NCBI RefSeq assembly: GCF_003860215.1
Contig: NZ_RQYH01000009.1
Coordinates: forward strand, 1-64,000
Source: Desulfovibrio sp. OH1186_COT-070
GTDB lineage: Bacteria; Desulfobacterota; Desulfovibrionia; Desulfovibrionales; Desulfovibrionaceae
Length of the DNA stretch: 64,000 bases
Direction: 5' to 3'
Shown here one piece after another: positions 36,158 through 45,922 of this stretch. The first letter of the stretch is position 1. Every line of letters begins with the position of its first letter. The notes beneath the pieces are model-generated. The model worked only from the letters and a program-made list of their open reading frames with translations. It had not been told where the DNA came from and made no database searches. The position numbers and the translations under genes were made by a program.

Positions 36158-38311
36158 ATGCATGACGCCCTGAAAAGCTCCTCGGGATACCACAAGGAGC
36201 TGAACGAAGCCCTCAACGACGAATTTTTGCGCCGCACACTGGACACCTTTGCCGTGGCCTATCGTGCCAACCGGGAAACCGTATTCAAGGAAGTGCCCGA
36301 GCGCGAGATCATCCGGAAAGTTGCCGATGCCAAGGACTACGCCTGCCAGCACCTGGAAGAACTCTACGCCCAGTTCAAGACCGAGGCCGAAAAACGCGGG
36401 ATTCATGTGCACCGCGCCGCCACCGCCGCTGACGCCAATGCGCTCATTGCGCGCATTGCGCAGGAAAATAATGTGAAAAGGGTGGTCAAGTCCAAGTCCA
36501 TGACCGCCGAAGAAATCGAACTGAACCCCGCCCTGGAGGCCCAAGGCATCACTGTGGACGAAACCGACCTTGGCGAATGGATTATCCAGTTGCGCCATGA
36601 AGGGCCGTCGCACATGGTCATGCCCGCCATCCATCTTTCCCGCTATCAGGTGGCCGAAGACTTTGAAAAAGCCACCGGCGAAAAGCAGGATACCGATGTA
36701 CAGCGCCTGGTGAAGGTGGCGCGGGTGCAACTGCGCCGCAAGTTCATTGCTGCGGACATGGGCATCAGCGGCTGCAACTTCGCCGTGGCCGAGAACGGTG
36801 CCATCTCCACCGTGACCAACGAGGGCAACGCCCGCATGGTCACCACGCTGCCGCGCGTGCATGTGGCCATTGCCGGTCTGGACAAGCTGGTGGCCAAACT
36901 GGACGACGCCCTTACGGCCCTGCTGGTGCTGCCGCGCAATGCCACGGCCCAGCGCCTGACCACCTATGTGACCTGGATGTGCGGGGCCGGTCCCTGTGCC
37001 GCCACGCCCGACAACAAGAAGATTCTGCACGTGATCTTTCTGGACAACGGGCGTACGGAGATCGCCAAGGATCCCCTGTTCTCCCAGATTTTCCGTTGCG
37101 TGCGCTGCGGGGCCTGCGCCAACGTCTGCCCCGTGTACCGCCTGGTGGGCGGTCACAAGATGGGCTATATCTATATTGGCGCTATCGGCCTGATCCTGAC
37201 CTACTTCTTCCACGGCAAGGAACGCGCCCGTATCCTGAGCCAGAACTGCATGGGCTGTGAATCGTGCGCCAATGTCTGCGCCGGCGGCATTGAGCTGCCG
37301 CGCCTCATCCGCGAGGTGCGCGCGCGGCTGAATGCGGAGCAGGGCGCGCCCATTGAGGCCAACCTGCTTTCGGCGGTGATGAAGAACCGCAAGCTGTTCC
37401 ACCGGCTGCTCAAGTTCGCAAGCTTCGCCCAAAAGCCCTTCACCCGCGGCAGCCAGTTTCAGCGCCACCTGCCTGCCGTGTTCCTTGGCAAGCACAACTT
37501 CAAGGCTCTTCCGGCCATTGCCAACAAGTCCTTCCGGGATCTCTGGCCGAACCTGATGCCCAAGGTGCAGAATCCTGTCATGCGTGTGGCCCTTTTCAGC
37601 GGCTGCGCCCAGGACTTCATCTATCCGGAAGAACTGGAAGCCTGCGTGAAAATTCTGGCGGCCAAAAACATCGCCGTGGACTTTCCCATGGAACAGTCCT
37701 GCTGCGGCCTGCCTTTGGAAATGATGGGCCAGCGCGCCACGTCCGTGGACGTGGCCAAGCAGAACATCAAGGCTTTCCGCGGTGGCAACTACGACTACAT
37801 CATCACTCTGTGCGCCAGTTGCGCCGGGCATCTCAAGCACCACTACCCCCAGATTCTGGAAAAGGACTACTCCACGGTGGAGGCCCAGGCTTTTGCCGAC
37901 AAGGTCATTGACTTCAGTTCCTTTGCCCATGACGTGCTCAAGCTCTCGCCCGAGGACTTTGCGCATTCGTCCCAAAAGGTGACCTACCATGCTTCCTGCC
38001 ATCTGTGCCGGGGGCTTGGGGTCAAGGACGCCCCGCGTGCGCTCATGGCCGCAGCGGCCGAGTATGTGCCCTGCGAGGAAGAAGAGGTCTGCTGCGGTTT
38101 CGGCGGCAGCTATTCCGTGAAGTTCCCGGAAATTTCCGCCCAGTTGCTGGAAAAGAAGATCAACAACATGAAGGCCACCGGTGCGGATCGGCTGGTGGTG
38201 GACTGCCCCGGATGCGTCATGCAGCTGCGCGGCGGTGCGGAAAAACACGGCCTGAAGATCAAGGTGGACCATATTGCCGAGCTTCTGGCCGACAATTTGA
38301 AGAAAAACTGA
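36158..38311 (+). CDS. LutB-LutA fusion, FeS L-lactate dehydrogenase subunit
   Basis: A 717-aa protein joining what are two proteins in Bacillus. Residues 60-290 form a LUD domain ([36 protein letters not shown]). Two 4Fe-4S motifs follow ([14 protein letters not shown] and [14 protein letters not shown]). Two CCG domains ([15 protein letters not shown] with [23 protein letters not shown] with [15 protein letters not shown]) supply the LutA part. With LutC it would oxidise L-lactate to pyruvate. GGAGG precedes the ATG. The 717-aa size is typical of sulfate reducers. Confidence 0.93.
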   Translation: MHDALKSSSGYHKELNEALNDEFLRRTLDTFAVAYRANRETVFKEVPEREIIRKVADAKDYACQHLEELYAQFKTEAEKRGIHVHRAATAADANALIARIAQENNVKRVVKSKSMTAEEIELNPALEAQGITVDETDLGEWIIQLRHEGPSHMVMPAIHLSRYQVAEDFEKATGEKQDTDVQRLVKVARVQLRRKFIAADMGISGCNFAVAENGAISTVTNEGNARMVTTLPRVHVAIAGLDKLVAKLDDALTALLVLPRNATAQRLTTYVTWMCGAGPCAATPDNKKILHVIFLDNGRTEIAKDPLFSQIFRCVRCGACANVCPVYRLVGGHKMGYIYIGAIGLILTYFFHGKERARILSQNCMGCESCANVCAGGIELPRLIREVRARLNAEQGAPIEANLLSAVMKNRKLFHRLLKFASFAQKPFTRGSQFQRHLPAVFLGKHNFKALPAIANKSFRDLWPNLMPKVQNPVMRVALFSGCAQDFIYPEELEACVKILAAKNIAVDFPMEQSCCGLPLEMMGQRATSVDVAKQNIKAFRGGNYDYIITLCASCAGHLKHHYPQILEKDYSTVEAQAFADKVIDFSSFAHDVLKLSPEDFAHSSQKVTYHASCHLCRGLGVKDAPRALMAAAAEYVPCEEEEVCCGFGGSYSVKFPEISAQLLEKKINNMKATGADRLVVDCPGCVMQLRGGAEKHGLKIKVDHIAELLADNLKKN

Positions 38312-38378
38312 CCGTGTGCCGCCGGGCTGCGGGAGCCCGGCGACACGCTTTCAAAGCATGCAATCAAGGAGGTTGTCT

Positions 38379-40067
38379 ATGTCCGTTGGTCTTCTGGCAC
38401 TTCTGGCCGTCATTCCCATTCTTGTAGCCCTCATTTTGATGGTGGGATTGCGCTGGCCGGCTACCAGGGCCATGCCTTTGGCCTGGCTCTTCTGCGTTGG
38501 CATCGGCTTTTTTGGCTGGAAACTGGCCCCCATGCATCTTCTGGCCTTGTCCCTCCAGGGCGTGGTCATTGCCATCGGCGTGCTGATCATTGTTTTTGGC
38601 GCCATTCTCATCCTGTATACGCTGGAAGAGAGCGGAGGCATGGAAACCATCCAGTACGGCATGCAGAACGTGAGCCGTGACCGTCGCCTTCAGGCCATCA
38701 TCATCGGCTTCATGTTCGGGGCATTCATTGAAGGTGCCGCCGGTTTCGGCACTCCCGCCGCACTGGCCGCGCCCCTCTTGCTGGCGCTGGGTTTTCCGGC
38801 CATGGCCGCTGCCGTGGTCTGCCTGGTGTTCAACTCCGTGCCGGTGACCTTCGGCGCGGTGGGCACGCCCGTCATCGTGGGCTTCGGCTTCCTCAAAAAT
38901 CTGGTGGCTGATGCCGTAACGGCCAATCCCGACCTGCCTTTCAACAGCTATGACGGTTTCTGCGCTGCGGTGGGCCAGTGGGCCACCTTCATGCACGCGC
39001 CCATGGCCATCCTTTTGACCATTTTCATGCTGGGTTTCATGACCCGCTTTTTCGGCAAGGAAAAATCCTGGGGCGTGGGTTTTGCCGCGTGGAAATACTG
39101 CGTTTTTGCGGGAACGTGCTTCCTTGTTCCCTACCTTGCCTGCGCTTGGCTGCTTGGGCCGGAATTCCCCGCGCTTCTGGGCGGCCTGATCGGCCTCGGC
39201 GTGGTGGTGTGGGGCACCAAGAAGGGCTTTTGCGTGCCCAAGGACGTGTGGGTCTTTGCTCCTGCCAATGAATGGGATGCCACCTGGACAGGCAGCGTGC
39301 CGCCCAGCACCAAGACGGAATTCCATGCCAACATGAGCCAGTTCCGCGCTTGGCTGCCCTATGTCCTCATCTGCATTCTGCTGGTCATCTCGCGCATTCC
39401 CGCCATCGGCCTCAAGAGCTGGCTGCTCAGCTTCAAACTGGCCTTCACGGACATTCTGGGCTTCAAGGGCGTTAATGCCAGCATTGACTACCTGTATCTG
39501 CCCGGGACCTTTTTCATCCTTGTCGCCCTCGCAACAATTGTCTTGCACAAGATGCCCGGCGACAGGGTTTCCCGCGCCTGGGGCGAAAGCCTGCGCAAGA
39601 TGAAGTCCCCCACCATTGCCCTTATTTTTGCCGTGGCGCTGGTGTCCATCTTCCGTGGCTCGGCCGCCAATGAAGCTGGCTTGCCCTCCATGCCGCTGGC
39701 CCTGGCCGAAGCCGTTGCGGCTGCCGCCGGTTCCATCTGGCCCATGCTGGCCGCTTTTGTGGGCGGCCTCGGAGCCTTCATCACCGGTTCCAACACCGTA
39801 TCTGACCTCATGTTCGCGGAATTCCAGTGGAACATGGCCCAGACCCTGGGCCTGCCCCGCCAGATCATCGTGGCGGCTCAGGCCGTGGGCGGCGCTATGG
39901 GCAACATGGTCTGCGTGCATAACATTGTGGCGGCCTGCGCGGTTGTGGGCCTGTCGGGACGGGAGGGCGAAGTGCTGCGGCGCACCTTCTGGCCTTTCAT
40001 GGTCTACGGCATCATAGCGGGCCTCATCTGCTTCCTGCTGGTGGGGCTCAACTCCGGCGTGTTCTAG
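38379..40067 (+). CDS. lctP: L-lactate permease (LctP family)
   Basis: A 562-aa permease with about 13 helices. Signature segments are [40 protein letters not shown], the later [20 protein letters not shown] and [18 protein letters not shown]. It imports lactate with protons or sodium for the dehydrogenases encoded just upstream. The ATG at 38379 follows AAGGAGG. It closes the lactate module and is followed by a perfect terminator. A frameshifted paralogue lies at 50.4 kb. Confidence 0.95.
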   Translation: MSVGLLALLAVIPILVALILMVGLRWPATRAMPLAWLFCVGIGFFGWKLAPMHLLALSLQGVVIAIGVLIIVFGAILILYTLEESGGMETIQYGMQNVSRDRRLQAIIIGFMFGAFIEGAAGFGTPAALAAPLLLALGFPAMAAAVVCLVFNSVPVTFGAVGTPVIVGFGFLKNLVADAVTANPDLPFNSYDGFCAAVGQWATFMHAPMAILLTIFMLGFMTRFFGKEKSWGVGFAAWKYCVFAGTCFLVPYLACAWLLGPEFPALLGGLIGLGVVVWGTKKGFCVPKDVWVFAPANEWDATWTGSVPPSTKTEFHANMSQFRAWLPYVLICILLVISRIPAIGLKSWLLSFKLAFTDILGFKGVNASIDYLYLPGTFFILVALATIVLHKMPGDRVSRAWGESLRKMKSPTIALIFAVALVSIFRGSAANEAGLPSMPLALAEAVAAAAGSIWPMLAAFVGGLGAFITGSNTVSDLMFAEFQWNMAQTLGLPRQIIVAAQAVGGAMGNMVCVHNIVAACAVVGLSGREGEVLRRTFWPFMVYGIIAGLICFLLVGLNSGVF

Positions 40068-40101
40068 ACACATCAGGACGGCCGCAAGGCTCTGTCTGAA
40101 A

Positions 40102-40139
40102 CCAATGGCAAAACCCCGTTCGCGGGGTTTTGCCATTGG
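40102..40139. terminator. Bidirectional terminator after lctP
   Basis: A perfect 17-bp stem (CCAATGGCAAAACCCCG with its complement) is closed by a TTCG tetraloop. The inner AAAA/TTTT blocks let it act in both directions. It ends the lactate operon. Confidence 0.85.
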
Positions 40140-40239
40140 CGCGTTGTGCGGCTTGTGGAAAACGGCAATGGTCTGAAAATGCTCCCTGTTCCGGACGCAT
40201 AGTTGGCCCGTCATGAGCTTTGGGAGCAACGGATACCGC

Positions 40240-40779
40240 TCAGCGGGGGGCGCGGCGCGGCTGCAAGTATTGGGGTTGAAAAAAGAAGCGGTAGTTTTTT
40301 GCCGGGGAGAGGTATTGCGGGCGTATGGCCTGACCTTCAATGGACAGGGGCTTGTCTGACAGCCCGAAGGGCAGCATGGCGTGGGTCGGATCGTTGTTTC
40401 CGGAAAGATTGAAGACGGGCATGCTGCTGTCGGAAGTTCCGGCGGTCAACGCCGGGCGGCCGGAATCCGGCAGAGTGCCGGAAGTGTTGGCGGGGCGGCG
40501 CGCTGTGGCGTTGAGCAGGCTCGGCATGGGGATATCCGTGCGGCGGAGCACCTCCAGAAAGTCATTGCCGGTACGCCCCACAAAGCTCACCAGGGCGGAA
40601 CCGTCCTCGGCAACCAGCAGGCTGACCGGCATGGTGCCGCCGTGAATGCCCATGAATGTGGCGCGGGTTCCGGCGGGCATGACCACCCAGCCGCTGGTGT
40701 CGGGAGCATCGGCGGCGCGGGCGGCCAGAGGGCAGAATGCCGCCAGCAGGGCGCAGAATACACAGAAAATATGCCGCAT
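40240..40779 (-). CDS. Exported protein of unknown function
   Basis: A 179-aa protein with a clear Sec signal peptide (MRHIFCVFCALLAAFCPLAA, cleavage after ARA). The mature part begins with a compact region containing GTRATFMGIHGGTMPVSLLV and FVGRTGNDFLEVLRRT, then a Ser/Thr/Pro-rich stretch and a Tyr/Phe/Gln-rich end (YRFFFQPQYLQPRR). I recognise no family. GGGGAGAG precedes the ATG at 40779. It is downstream of the alkylation-repair genes on the same strand, but a 166-nt gap leaves co-transcription open. Confidence 0.65.
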   Translation of the reverse strand: MRHIFCVFCALLAAFCPLAARAADAPDTSGWVVMPAGTRATFMGIHGGTMPVSLLVAEDGSALVSFVGRTGNDFLEVLRRTDIPMPSLLNATARRPANTSGTLPDSGRPALTAGTSDSSMPVFNLSGNNDPTHAMLPFGLSDKPLSIEGQAIRPQYLSPAKNYRFFFQPQYLQPRRAPR

Positions 40780-40945
40780 CCGGTTCTCTCTCCCCATTCC
40801 GGCGCAACAGTGCGCTTTTGTTCCGGAGCCTCGCGCCAGCCGAGCTTTGCACAGAGGCACAAGGTTTTCTTGCTGTAGTGAGCGGGGCGGAACTTGTCAA
40901 GCCGCACACGCGTGAGCCTGCCGGGGTGCGCGGGGCTTCGCATGT

Positions 40946-41794
40946 TCAATCTTCGCGGGGTATTGCGCGCTTTTTGCCCAGGCCGCTCTGCGGCCAGGGG
41001 GGCGCAATTTTTGCGCAGGAGGACTGTCCGTTTTGTGGCCCGCCTGTTCTGGCAGAGAGGTTTTTGTGTTTCTGGCCGGGCTTTTTGGGGGGCTGGGGGG
41101 CGGCGGGGTCCGCGTATCCTGCATAGGCACCGCCCGCCAGTGCCCAGAGATACAGCCCCGCCACGGTGGCGTGCGGGGCATAGCGTTTTTTGTATCTGGC
41201 AAAAAGCGCGGGGGTAATGGCGCGGTGCCGGTAGAGCATCCTGAGCCCGCGCTGGATGGCCAGATCTCCCCTGCTCAGGATATTTTTGCGCTGCATGGAA
41301 AAGGTCATCAGCATTTCCGCCGTCCACATGCCGATGCCCCTGATTTCGCTCAAGCGCCTGCACACCGCATCGTCGTCCATACCGTGCAGTTGTGCGAGAT
41401 CGAGCCTGCCGCTCATAATGTCTCTGGCAATTTCGCTGACATAGGCGGCTTTTCGCAGGGAAATGCCGCAGGTTTGCAGGGTTGCGGCCGGGATGGACGC
41501 CACATGCTCCGGTGTCAGGGGAGCGAACATGGCGCAGGCGCGCTTCCAGACGGTCAGATGGGCCTTGGCGGAAATCTGCTGGCCGATGATGGCGTGAACA
41601 AGAGCCATGAAAATGTCGGGAATAACCTCCCGGCGCACAGGACCAACGGTTTCGATGAGTCGGGCCAGCGCCTTGTCCTTTTTTTTCAGATGGGCGATTT
41701 CCGCTTCGCCGTAGGCAAAATACGCTTGAGCGTCTGTTCCGTCCCCGGGGGCAGCTTCGGGGAGCAGGGGAAGGGCAGTGTTGTCGTGGCTCAC
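40946..41794 (-). CDS. DNA-3-methyladenine glycosylase (AlkA/Mag type)
   Basis: A 282-aa HhH-GPD base-excision enzyme that removes alkylated purines. The helix-hairpin-helix and catalytic Asp lie in LSEIRGIGMWTAEMLMTF followed by SRGDLAIQRGLRMLY (about residues 150-190). HAIIGQQISAKAHLTVWKR is the conserved early helix. It lacks the N-terminal TBP-like domain of E. coli AlkA and is closer to Mag/AlkC-less bacterial forms. After residue 225 comes a 55-residue Pro/Lys/Gly-rich tail, unusual for the family. Its start overlaps the ogt stop by ATGA. Confidence 0.88.
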   Translation of the reverse strand: MSHDNTALPLLPEAAPGDGTDAQAYFAYGEAEIAHLKKKDKALARLIETVGPVRREVIPDIFMALVHAIIGQQISAKAHLTVWKRACAMFAPLTPEHVASIPAATLQTCGISLRKAAYVSEIARDIMSGRLDLAQLHGMDDDAVCRRLSEIRGIGMWTAEMLMTFSMQRKNILSRGDLAIQRGLRMLYRHRAITPALFARYKKRYAPHATVAGLYLWALAGGAYAGYADPAAPQPPKKPGQKHKNLSARTGGPQNGQSSCAKIAPPWPQSGLGKKRAIPRED

Positions 41795-42318
41795 AGGGCT
41801 GTTCCCTTGCGCGGGATAAAAAAGCCGGACATATCCACACCTTCCAACTCCAGCAAGCGCATTTTCCGGGCAATGCCTCCGCCGTAACCGGTCAGATTGC
41901 CGCCTGCGCCGACAACCCGGTGGCAGGGAATGATGATGGAAACAGGATTGTGCCCCACCGCGCCGCCCACAGCCTGAGCGGCCATTTTTTTGCCCGTGTG
42001 CGCGCCCATTTGTCGGGCGATTTCACCGTATGTCGTGCACTGCCCGTAGGGAATATGGCGCAAAATGTTCCAGACGGCCTGCCGGAAGGCGCTGCCCTGG
42101 GGGGCCAGGGGAATGTCGGCGATGGAAGGCTTTTTCCCGGCAAAGTACGCATCCAGCCATTTTTTTGCCTGATCCAGAACGCCATGCCCCTCTCGCGTAC
42201 TGCCTGTCGCGGGCGCGAAGTATTTTTCGCCTTCAAACCACAGGCCCGCAAGGCTTGAGCCGTGGCTGACCAATGTTATTGCCCCCAGCGGGGACGCATA
42301 TTCTGTGGAAAGCAGCAT
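41791..42318 (-). CDS. ogt: Methylated-DNA--protein-cysteine methyltransferase
   Basis: A 175-aa suicide repair protein that takes the alkyl group from O6-alkylguanine onto its own Cys. The active site is IIIPCHRVVGAGGNLTGYGG; the helix-turn-helix with the Arg finger (TTYGEIARQMG) precedes it. AGGAGA lies just before the ATG at 42318. With the glycosylase overlapping its 3' end it forms an alkylation-repair pair. No Ada regulator is in the window. Confidence 0.95.
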   Translation of the reverse strand: MLLSTEYASPLGAITLVSHGSSLAGLWFEGEKYFAPATGSTREGHGVLDQAKKWLDAYFAGKKPSIADIPLAPQGSAFRQAVWNILRHIPYGQCTTYGEIARQMGAHTGKKMAAQAVGGAVGHNPVSIIIPCHRVVGAGGNLTGYGGGIARKMRLLELEGVDMSGFFIPRKGTAL

Positions 42319-42386
42319 GGGATCTCCTCTATATGGGGAGCTTTGGTTTTTTGCTGGCCCGGTGCTTGCCGTGCGCAAACGTGGTT

Positions 42387-43517
42387 TCATGGCCTGTTTT
42401 TGCGTTTTCCCTTTTCCTTTTTCTGCGCCGGAGCAGCGGCGGGAGGCGCAGGCGGTGGCGGCGGTGGCGTGAGATCCGGAGGAGGGGGAATCTGCGGCAG
42501 ATTTTTCTCACTGCCCAGATAGTGCAGAAAAAAATCTTCCAGGGCGGTATGCATGCTTTTGTGGATTGCAGCGCGGACGGGAGCGGAAACAGAGCGGCAT
42601 ATCTCCGGCAGGGCGTCTTGCAGCGGCGGAGGGCAGGAAGCCATGAGCGCCCCTGCGTCAGCCTGCTCAAGGGATATCCAGCGGGGCTTTTTCTCCATCA
42701 TGTCGTAGATATGGCGGGAGTGGAGAGGCGTTGTGTTCAGGGTATCTCCGGCGGCGGCCATGAGCAGCAGCGGCGGATGCAGCCAGCGAAAGGAAGATCG
42801 CGAGAAAAGCATGCCGAATCCGGGCGCAACGGCGGCAATGGCCCTGATCCGGGTATCGGCCAGGCTTTTTGTCAGGGGCAGGCGGCGGCACAGCCCGTCC
42901 ATGCGTTCCCTGCCCCAGGCATTGCAGTACATGTCCTGCACCGGAGCTTGGGCGCAGTATGCCTGACGGTTGTCGCAGTCCGGCAGCGCGCCGCCCAGCA
43001 GCAGAACCGCCGTTGCTCCGGAGCCGAAACCCAGCGCGCCGATGCGCTCCCTGTCGATGCTGGACTCCGTATCACTGTCCGACAGCAGGAGGTCAATGGT
43101 GGCGCTCAGCTCCCGCGTCCGTCCCTGAAGCTGTGCCCAGGTGAGCAGGCTTTCCATATTGTCCATGCAGTCGGCAAAATGGGCGGGGGCCGCCACCACA
43201 AAACCGCACGAGGCCAGCCAGGCCGCAGTGTCATGGTAACTGAAGCGCGTTCCCGCCGTGTCGTGCGAGAGCAGAATCAGCGGAAAGCGCCCCTCCACGG
43301 CCTTGCCGTTGCGGGCAGCGGAAATGGTCCATGGAGCGTAGTTCAGTGTGTGCGGAGCGCGCACGGAGGGATACCAGACATTCACATCCAGGCGCAGGCC
43401 GCCGTCAGCCGTGCACTGGCCCAGGGTGCGGAAACCCACCTGATAAAATTCTGTGGCAGTGGCGGGCGCGGCAAAGGCCAGCAGCAGGGCGGCAAAAAGA
43501 AACAGGCGCATGAACAT
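42387..43517 (-). CDS. Exported alpha/beta-hydrolase-like protein lacking the nucleophilic Ser
   Basis: A 376-aa protein with a signal peptide (MFMRLFLFAALLLAFAAPAT, cleavage near ATA). The fold resembles dienelactone hydrolase or PAF-acetylhydrolase relatives: FPLILLSHDTAGTRFSYHDT near residue 79 is the oxyanion strand, and DRERIGALGFGSGATAVLLL near residue 155 is the nucleophile elbow. The elbow, normally GFSxG, reads GFGSG, so Gly165 replaces Ser. Residue 166 is Ser, but one place out of register. The last 30 residues are Pro-rich then Lys/Arg-rich. Starts at 43517 or 43511 are both possible. It precedes ogt by 68 nt. Confidence 0.7.
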   Translation of the reverse strand: MFMRLFLFAALLLAFAAPATATEFYQVGFRTLGQCTADGGLRLDVNVWYPSVRAPHTLNYAPWTISAARNGKAVEGRFPLILLSHDTAGTRFSYHDTAAWLASCGFVVAAPAHFADCMDNMESLLTWAQLQGRTRELSATIDLLLSDSDTESSIDRERIGALGFGSGATAVLLLGGALPDCDNRQAYCAQAPVQDMYCNAWGRERMDGLCRRLPLTKSLADTRIRAIAAVAPGFGMLFSRSSFRWLHPPLLLMAAAGDTLNTTPLHSRHIYDMMEKKPRWISLEQADAGALMASCPPPLQDALPEICRSVSAPVRAAIHKSMHTALEDFFLHYLGSEKNLPQIPPPPDLTPPPPPPAPPAAAPAQKKEKGKRKNRP

Positions 43518-43641
43518 GTTGTGCCACAAGCCGCCGTGAGGTACAAGGGTGGCGCAAAAACGGCAACCGCAGGCAGACGGCACGAGTGGCCGCCAGGCCT
43601 GTGTTTTCCGGAAATTCCGGGTATTCCAGGAGTTGCGGATT

Positions 43642-44295
43642 GTGGAACTGATGGCATATCTTGTGGATTTTATCCTGCACATTGACGTGCATCTCTTTGA
43701 ACTGGTGGAAAATTACGGGCTCTGGATATACGCCATTCTTTTTGTTATTGTTTTTTGCGAAACAGGCCTTGTGGTGACGCCTTTTCTGCCGGGCGACTCC
43801 CTGCTTTTCGCCTCCGGGGTGGTAGCCGGAGCCGGCTTTACGGGCTACGGGCATACTGTGGGGGTTTTTCTGGCGGCGGGCATTCTGGGAGATGCCGTGA
43901 ACTATGCCATCGGTCGCCGCGTGGGGCCGGCCATTTTTGCGCGGGAAAACCGCCTCATCAAAAAGGAATACCTGCTTCAGGCCCACCAGTTTTATGAGCG
44001 CCACGGCGGCAAGGCCATTGTGCTGGCGCGTTTTGTGCCCATTGTGCGCACGTTTGCGCCCTTTGTGGCGGGCATTGCGCTCATGCACCCCAGAACATTT
44101 TTGTGCTTCAATATCACGGGCTGCATGCTCTGGGTCGGCAGTCTGGTCTCTGCGGGGTATTTTCTGGGCAATCTTGCTTGGGTACGGGAAAACTTCGGCC
44201 TCATCGTCTACATCATCATCGCGCTTTCGCTTTTGCCTGTGGTTTGGGAAATCATCGGCAGCAGGCGTTCCGGTAAAGGCCCCCGACACCGCTGA
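43642..44295 (+). CDS. DedA family membrane protein
   Basis: A 217-aa SNARE-associated/DedA protein. It shows FCETGLVVTPFLPGDSLLFASG, GDAVNYAIGRRVG and FYERHGGKAIVLARFVPIVRTFAPFVAG, the family core with conserved Arg and Pro residues. DedA proteins are thought to flip undecaprenyl phosphate or phospholipids across the inner membrane. I chose GTG at 43642, 9 nt after AGGAG; the ATG at 43651 is the alternative. It is divergent from the hydrolase-like gene. Confidence 0.92.
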   Translation: MELMAYLVDFILHIDVHLFELVENYGLWIYAILFVIVFCETGLVVTPFLPGDSLLFASGVVAGAGFTGYGHTVGVFLAAGILGDAVNYAIGRRVGPAIFARENRLIKKEYLLQAHQFYERHGGKAIVLARFVPIVRTFAPFVAGIALMHPRTFLCFNITGCMLWVGSLVSAGYFLGNLAWVRENFGLIVYIIIALSLLPVVWEIIGSRRSGKGPRHR

Positions 44296-44299
44296 TCCT

Positions 44300-44326
44300 G
44301 CTCCGCGCGTTTCCCTGCGCGGGAGC
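44300..44326. terminator. Hairpin between dedA and the ModF-like gene
   Basis: GCTCCGCGC pairs with GCGCGGGAGC (one bulge) across a T-rich loop in the 49-nt convergent gap. No long U tract follows. Confidence 0.4.
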
Positions 44327-44344
44327 GTCCGGATGCGGGAATTT

Positions 44345-45859
44345 TCAGTGAGCGGGCGGGAGCAGCAGCCTCCCTCCCTCCATATGGGCCTGACGGTTGA
44401 TGCACAGGGGGGCGTCTTCCTGATGGTGGGAAACAAAAACCATGTGCATGCCCTGTGCCGCCAGTTGGTCCAGTAGGGAGAGGTATGCGGTACGGGCGAA
44501 CTCGTCCAGCCCGGAGCAGGGTTCGTCCAGCAGCAGAATATCCGGCTGGCCCATGAGGGCGCGGGCCAGAAAAAGGCGCCGTATCTGTCCTGTGGAGAGA
44601 TGCCGCACAGGCCGCCCGCCCAGTTCTTCCACCTCCTGCGGGCTTTTTTCGGGAAAAAGAAAATGCATGTGGCGCAGGGCTTCGGCGCGTTCCGCGGGGG
44701 AAAAACGGCGGTAAACGCCGATGCTGTTGTCGCTGCCCGTGCATACCATGTCCAGAGCGTTCAGGCTGTAGCCGTAGAGCGCCTGCGAAAGATCGGAGAC
44801 CAGCCGTATGCCCCGGCGCACGGCGGCCAGCGTATCCACGGGCCCTTCGTGTCCGGGCAGCCGCCGCGTCAGCCGCCCGCCCTCGGCCACAAACTCGTCC
44901 CCGGCCAGCAGGCGCAGCAGGGTGGACTTGCCCGAGCCGTTGGCGCCGGTGATCTGCCAGTTTTCGTTGGGGTACATGCTCCAGGTGATTTCGTGCAGGA
45001 TTTTTTTGCGCCCCACATAGACACTGGCATTCTCCATCTCCAGCAAGGGTTCCCCCGTCAAGGGGCCTTTTGTGCGGGATGCTGTGCTGGCGGCCGCGAA
45101 CGGGCTATGGAGAGCAGAAGGCGATTTTTTTTCGGGCGGCGCGGTATTGTTACGTGCGGCGCGCGGCGGGGCTTCCAGCAGTTGGCCGTCGTGCACAAAA
45201 CGCCGGTGCGTGCACCAGGAGGGAATCTGCTCCGGGCGGTGTACCGCCATGATGACCGTGCAGCTTTGGGCGCATTCGTCCAGCACTGCGGAAAAAATTT
45301 TGCGGTGCGCGGCGTCCAGCCCCTCAAGGCATTCGTCCAGCAAAAGCAGGGGAGAGGCGCGCAGCAGCGCCCGTCCCAGCAGCAGGAGGCGGAGCTGGCC
45401 TTGTGAAAGGGTGTCTATGCTGCGGTCCAGCAGGCCGGTGGCGTGCAGGCGGGCGGCCATGTGCTCCACGGCCTGCCTGCGCCTGGCGTCCTGAACCGGG
45501 GAATAGAGCAGAGAGCTTGCTTCAAAGCCGGTGAGCAGCAGATCCCGCCCCGCAAAATCCCATGCCTGCCGTTGACAGTTCTCCTGCTGGGCGGGAGAGA
45601 TCAGGGATGTCATGGCCCTGCCCGCCAGGGGGGAGTCTTCCGCTCCCTGGGGGCCGTGCCAGAAAATTTTTCCCTTTTCCGGCCACAATTCTCCGGCCAG
45701 CAGGCGCAGCAGTGTGGACTTACCCGAACCGTTGGGCCCCAGCAGGGCACAGTGCTGCCCCTGCTCAATACGCCAGTCAATACGGCGCAGAACGTTTTTC
45801 CGGCGAGGGTCGCCGGGCAGAAACAGGCTCACATCGCAAACGGAAACAAGAATAGACAT
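44345..45859 (-). CDS. Double ABC ATPase, ModF-like
   Basis: A 504-aa soluble protein with two ABC ATPase domains. Domain 1 has Walker A LLGPNGSGKSTLLRLLAG, signature LSQGQ and Walker B LLLLDECLEGLD. Domain 2 (from about residue 270) has ITGANGSGKSTLLRLLAGDE, LSTGQ and ILLLDEPCSGLD with a final SHH. A Pro/Ala/Ser linker separates them. The layout matches ModF (PhrA), linked in E. coli to the molybdate system, but no mod genes are adjacent. LSQGQ and LSTGQ both differ from the LSGGQ consensus. It has no membrane partner nearby. Confidence 0.82.
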   Translation of the reverse strand: MSILVSVCDVSLFLPGDPRRKNVLRRIDWRIEQGQHCALLGPNGSGKSTLLRLLAGELWPEKGKIFWHGPQGAEDSPLAGRAMTSLISPAQQENCQRQAWDFAGRDLLLTGFEASSLLYSPVQDARRRQAVEHMAARLHATGLLDRSIDTLSQGQLRLLLLGRALLRASPLLLLDECLEGLDAAHRKIFSAVLDECAQSCTVIMAVHRPEQIPSWCTHRRFVHDGQLLEAPPRAARNNTAPPEKKSPSALHSPFAAASTASRTKGPLTGEPLLEMENASVYVGRKKILHEITWSMYPNENWQITGANGSGKSTLLRLLAGDEFVAEGGRLTRRLPGHEGPVDTLAAVRRGIRLVSDLSQALYGYSLNALDMVCTGSDNSIGVYRRFSPAERAEALRHMHFLFPEKSPQEVEELGGRPVRHLSTGQIRRLFLARALMGQPDILLLDEPCSGLDEFARTAYLSLLDQLAAQGMHMVFVSHHQEDAPLCINRQAHMEGGRLLLPPAH

Positions 45860-45922
45860 ACGCCATCCGTGGGGAGTTTTTTGCGGGCCTGGGTCATGCT
45901 CACGGCCTGCGAGCGCGGCATT

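Noticed and set aside
35474-38272. Very long open frame (over 900 codons) antisense to the lactate genes
   Set aside because: It mirrors the codon structure of lutC and the LutB fusion on the other strand; the sense proteins have complete family motifs. Such mirror frames are common in GC-rich DNA.
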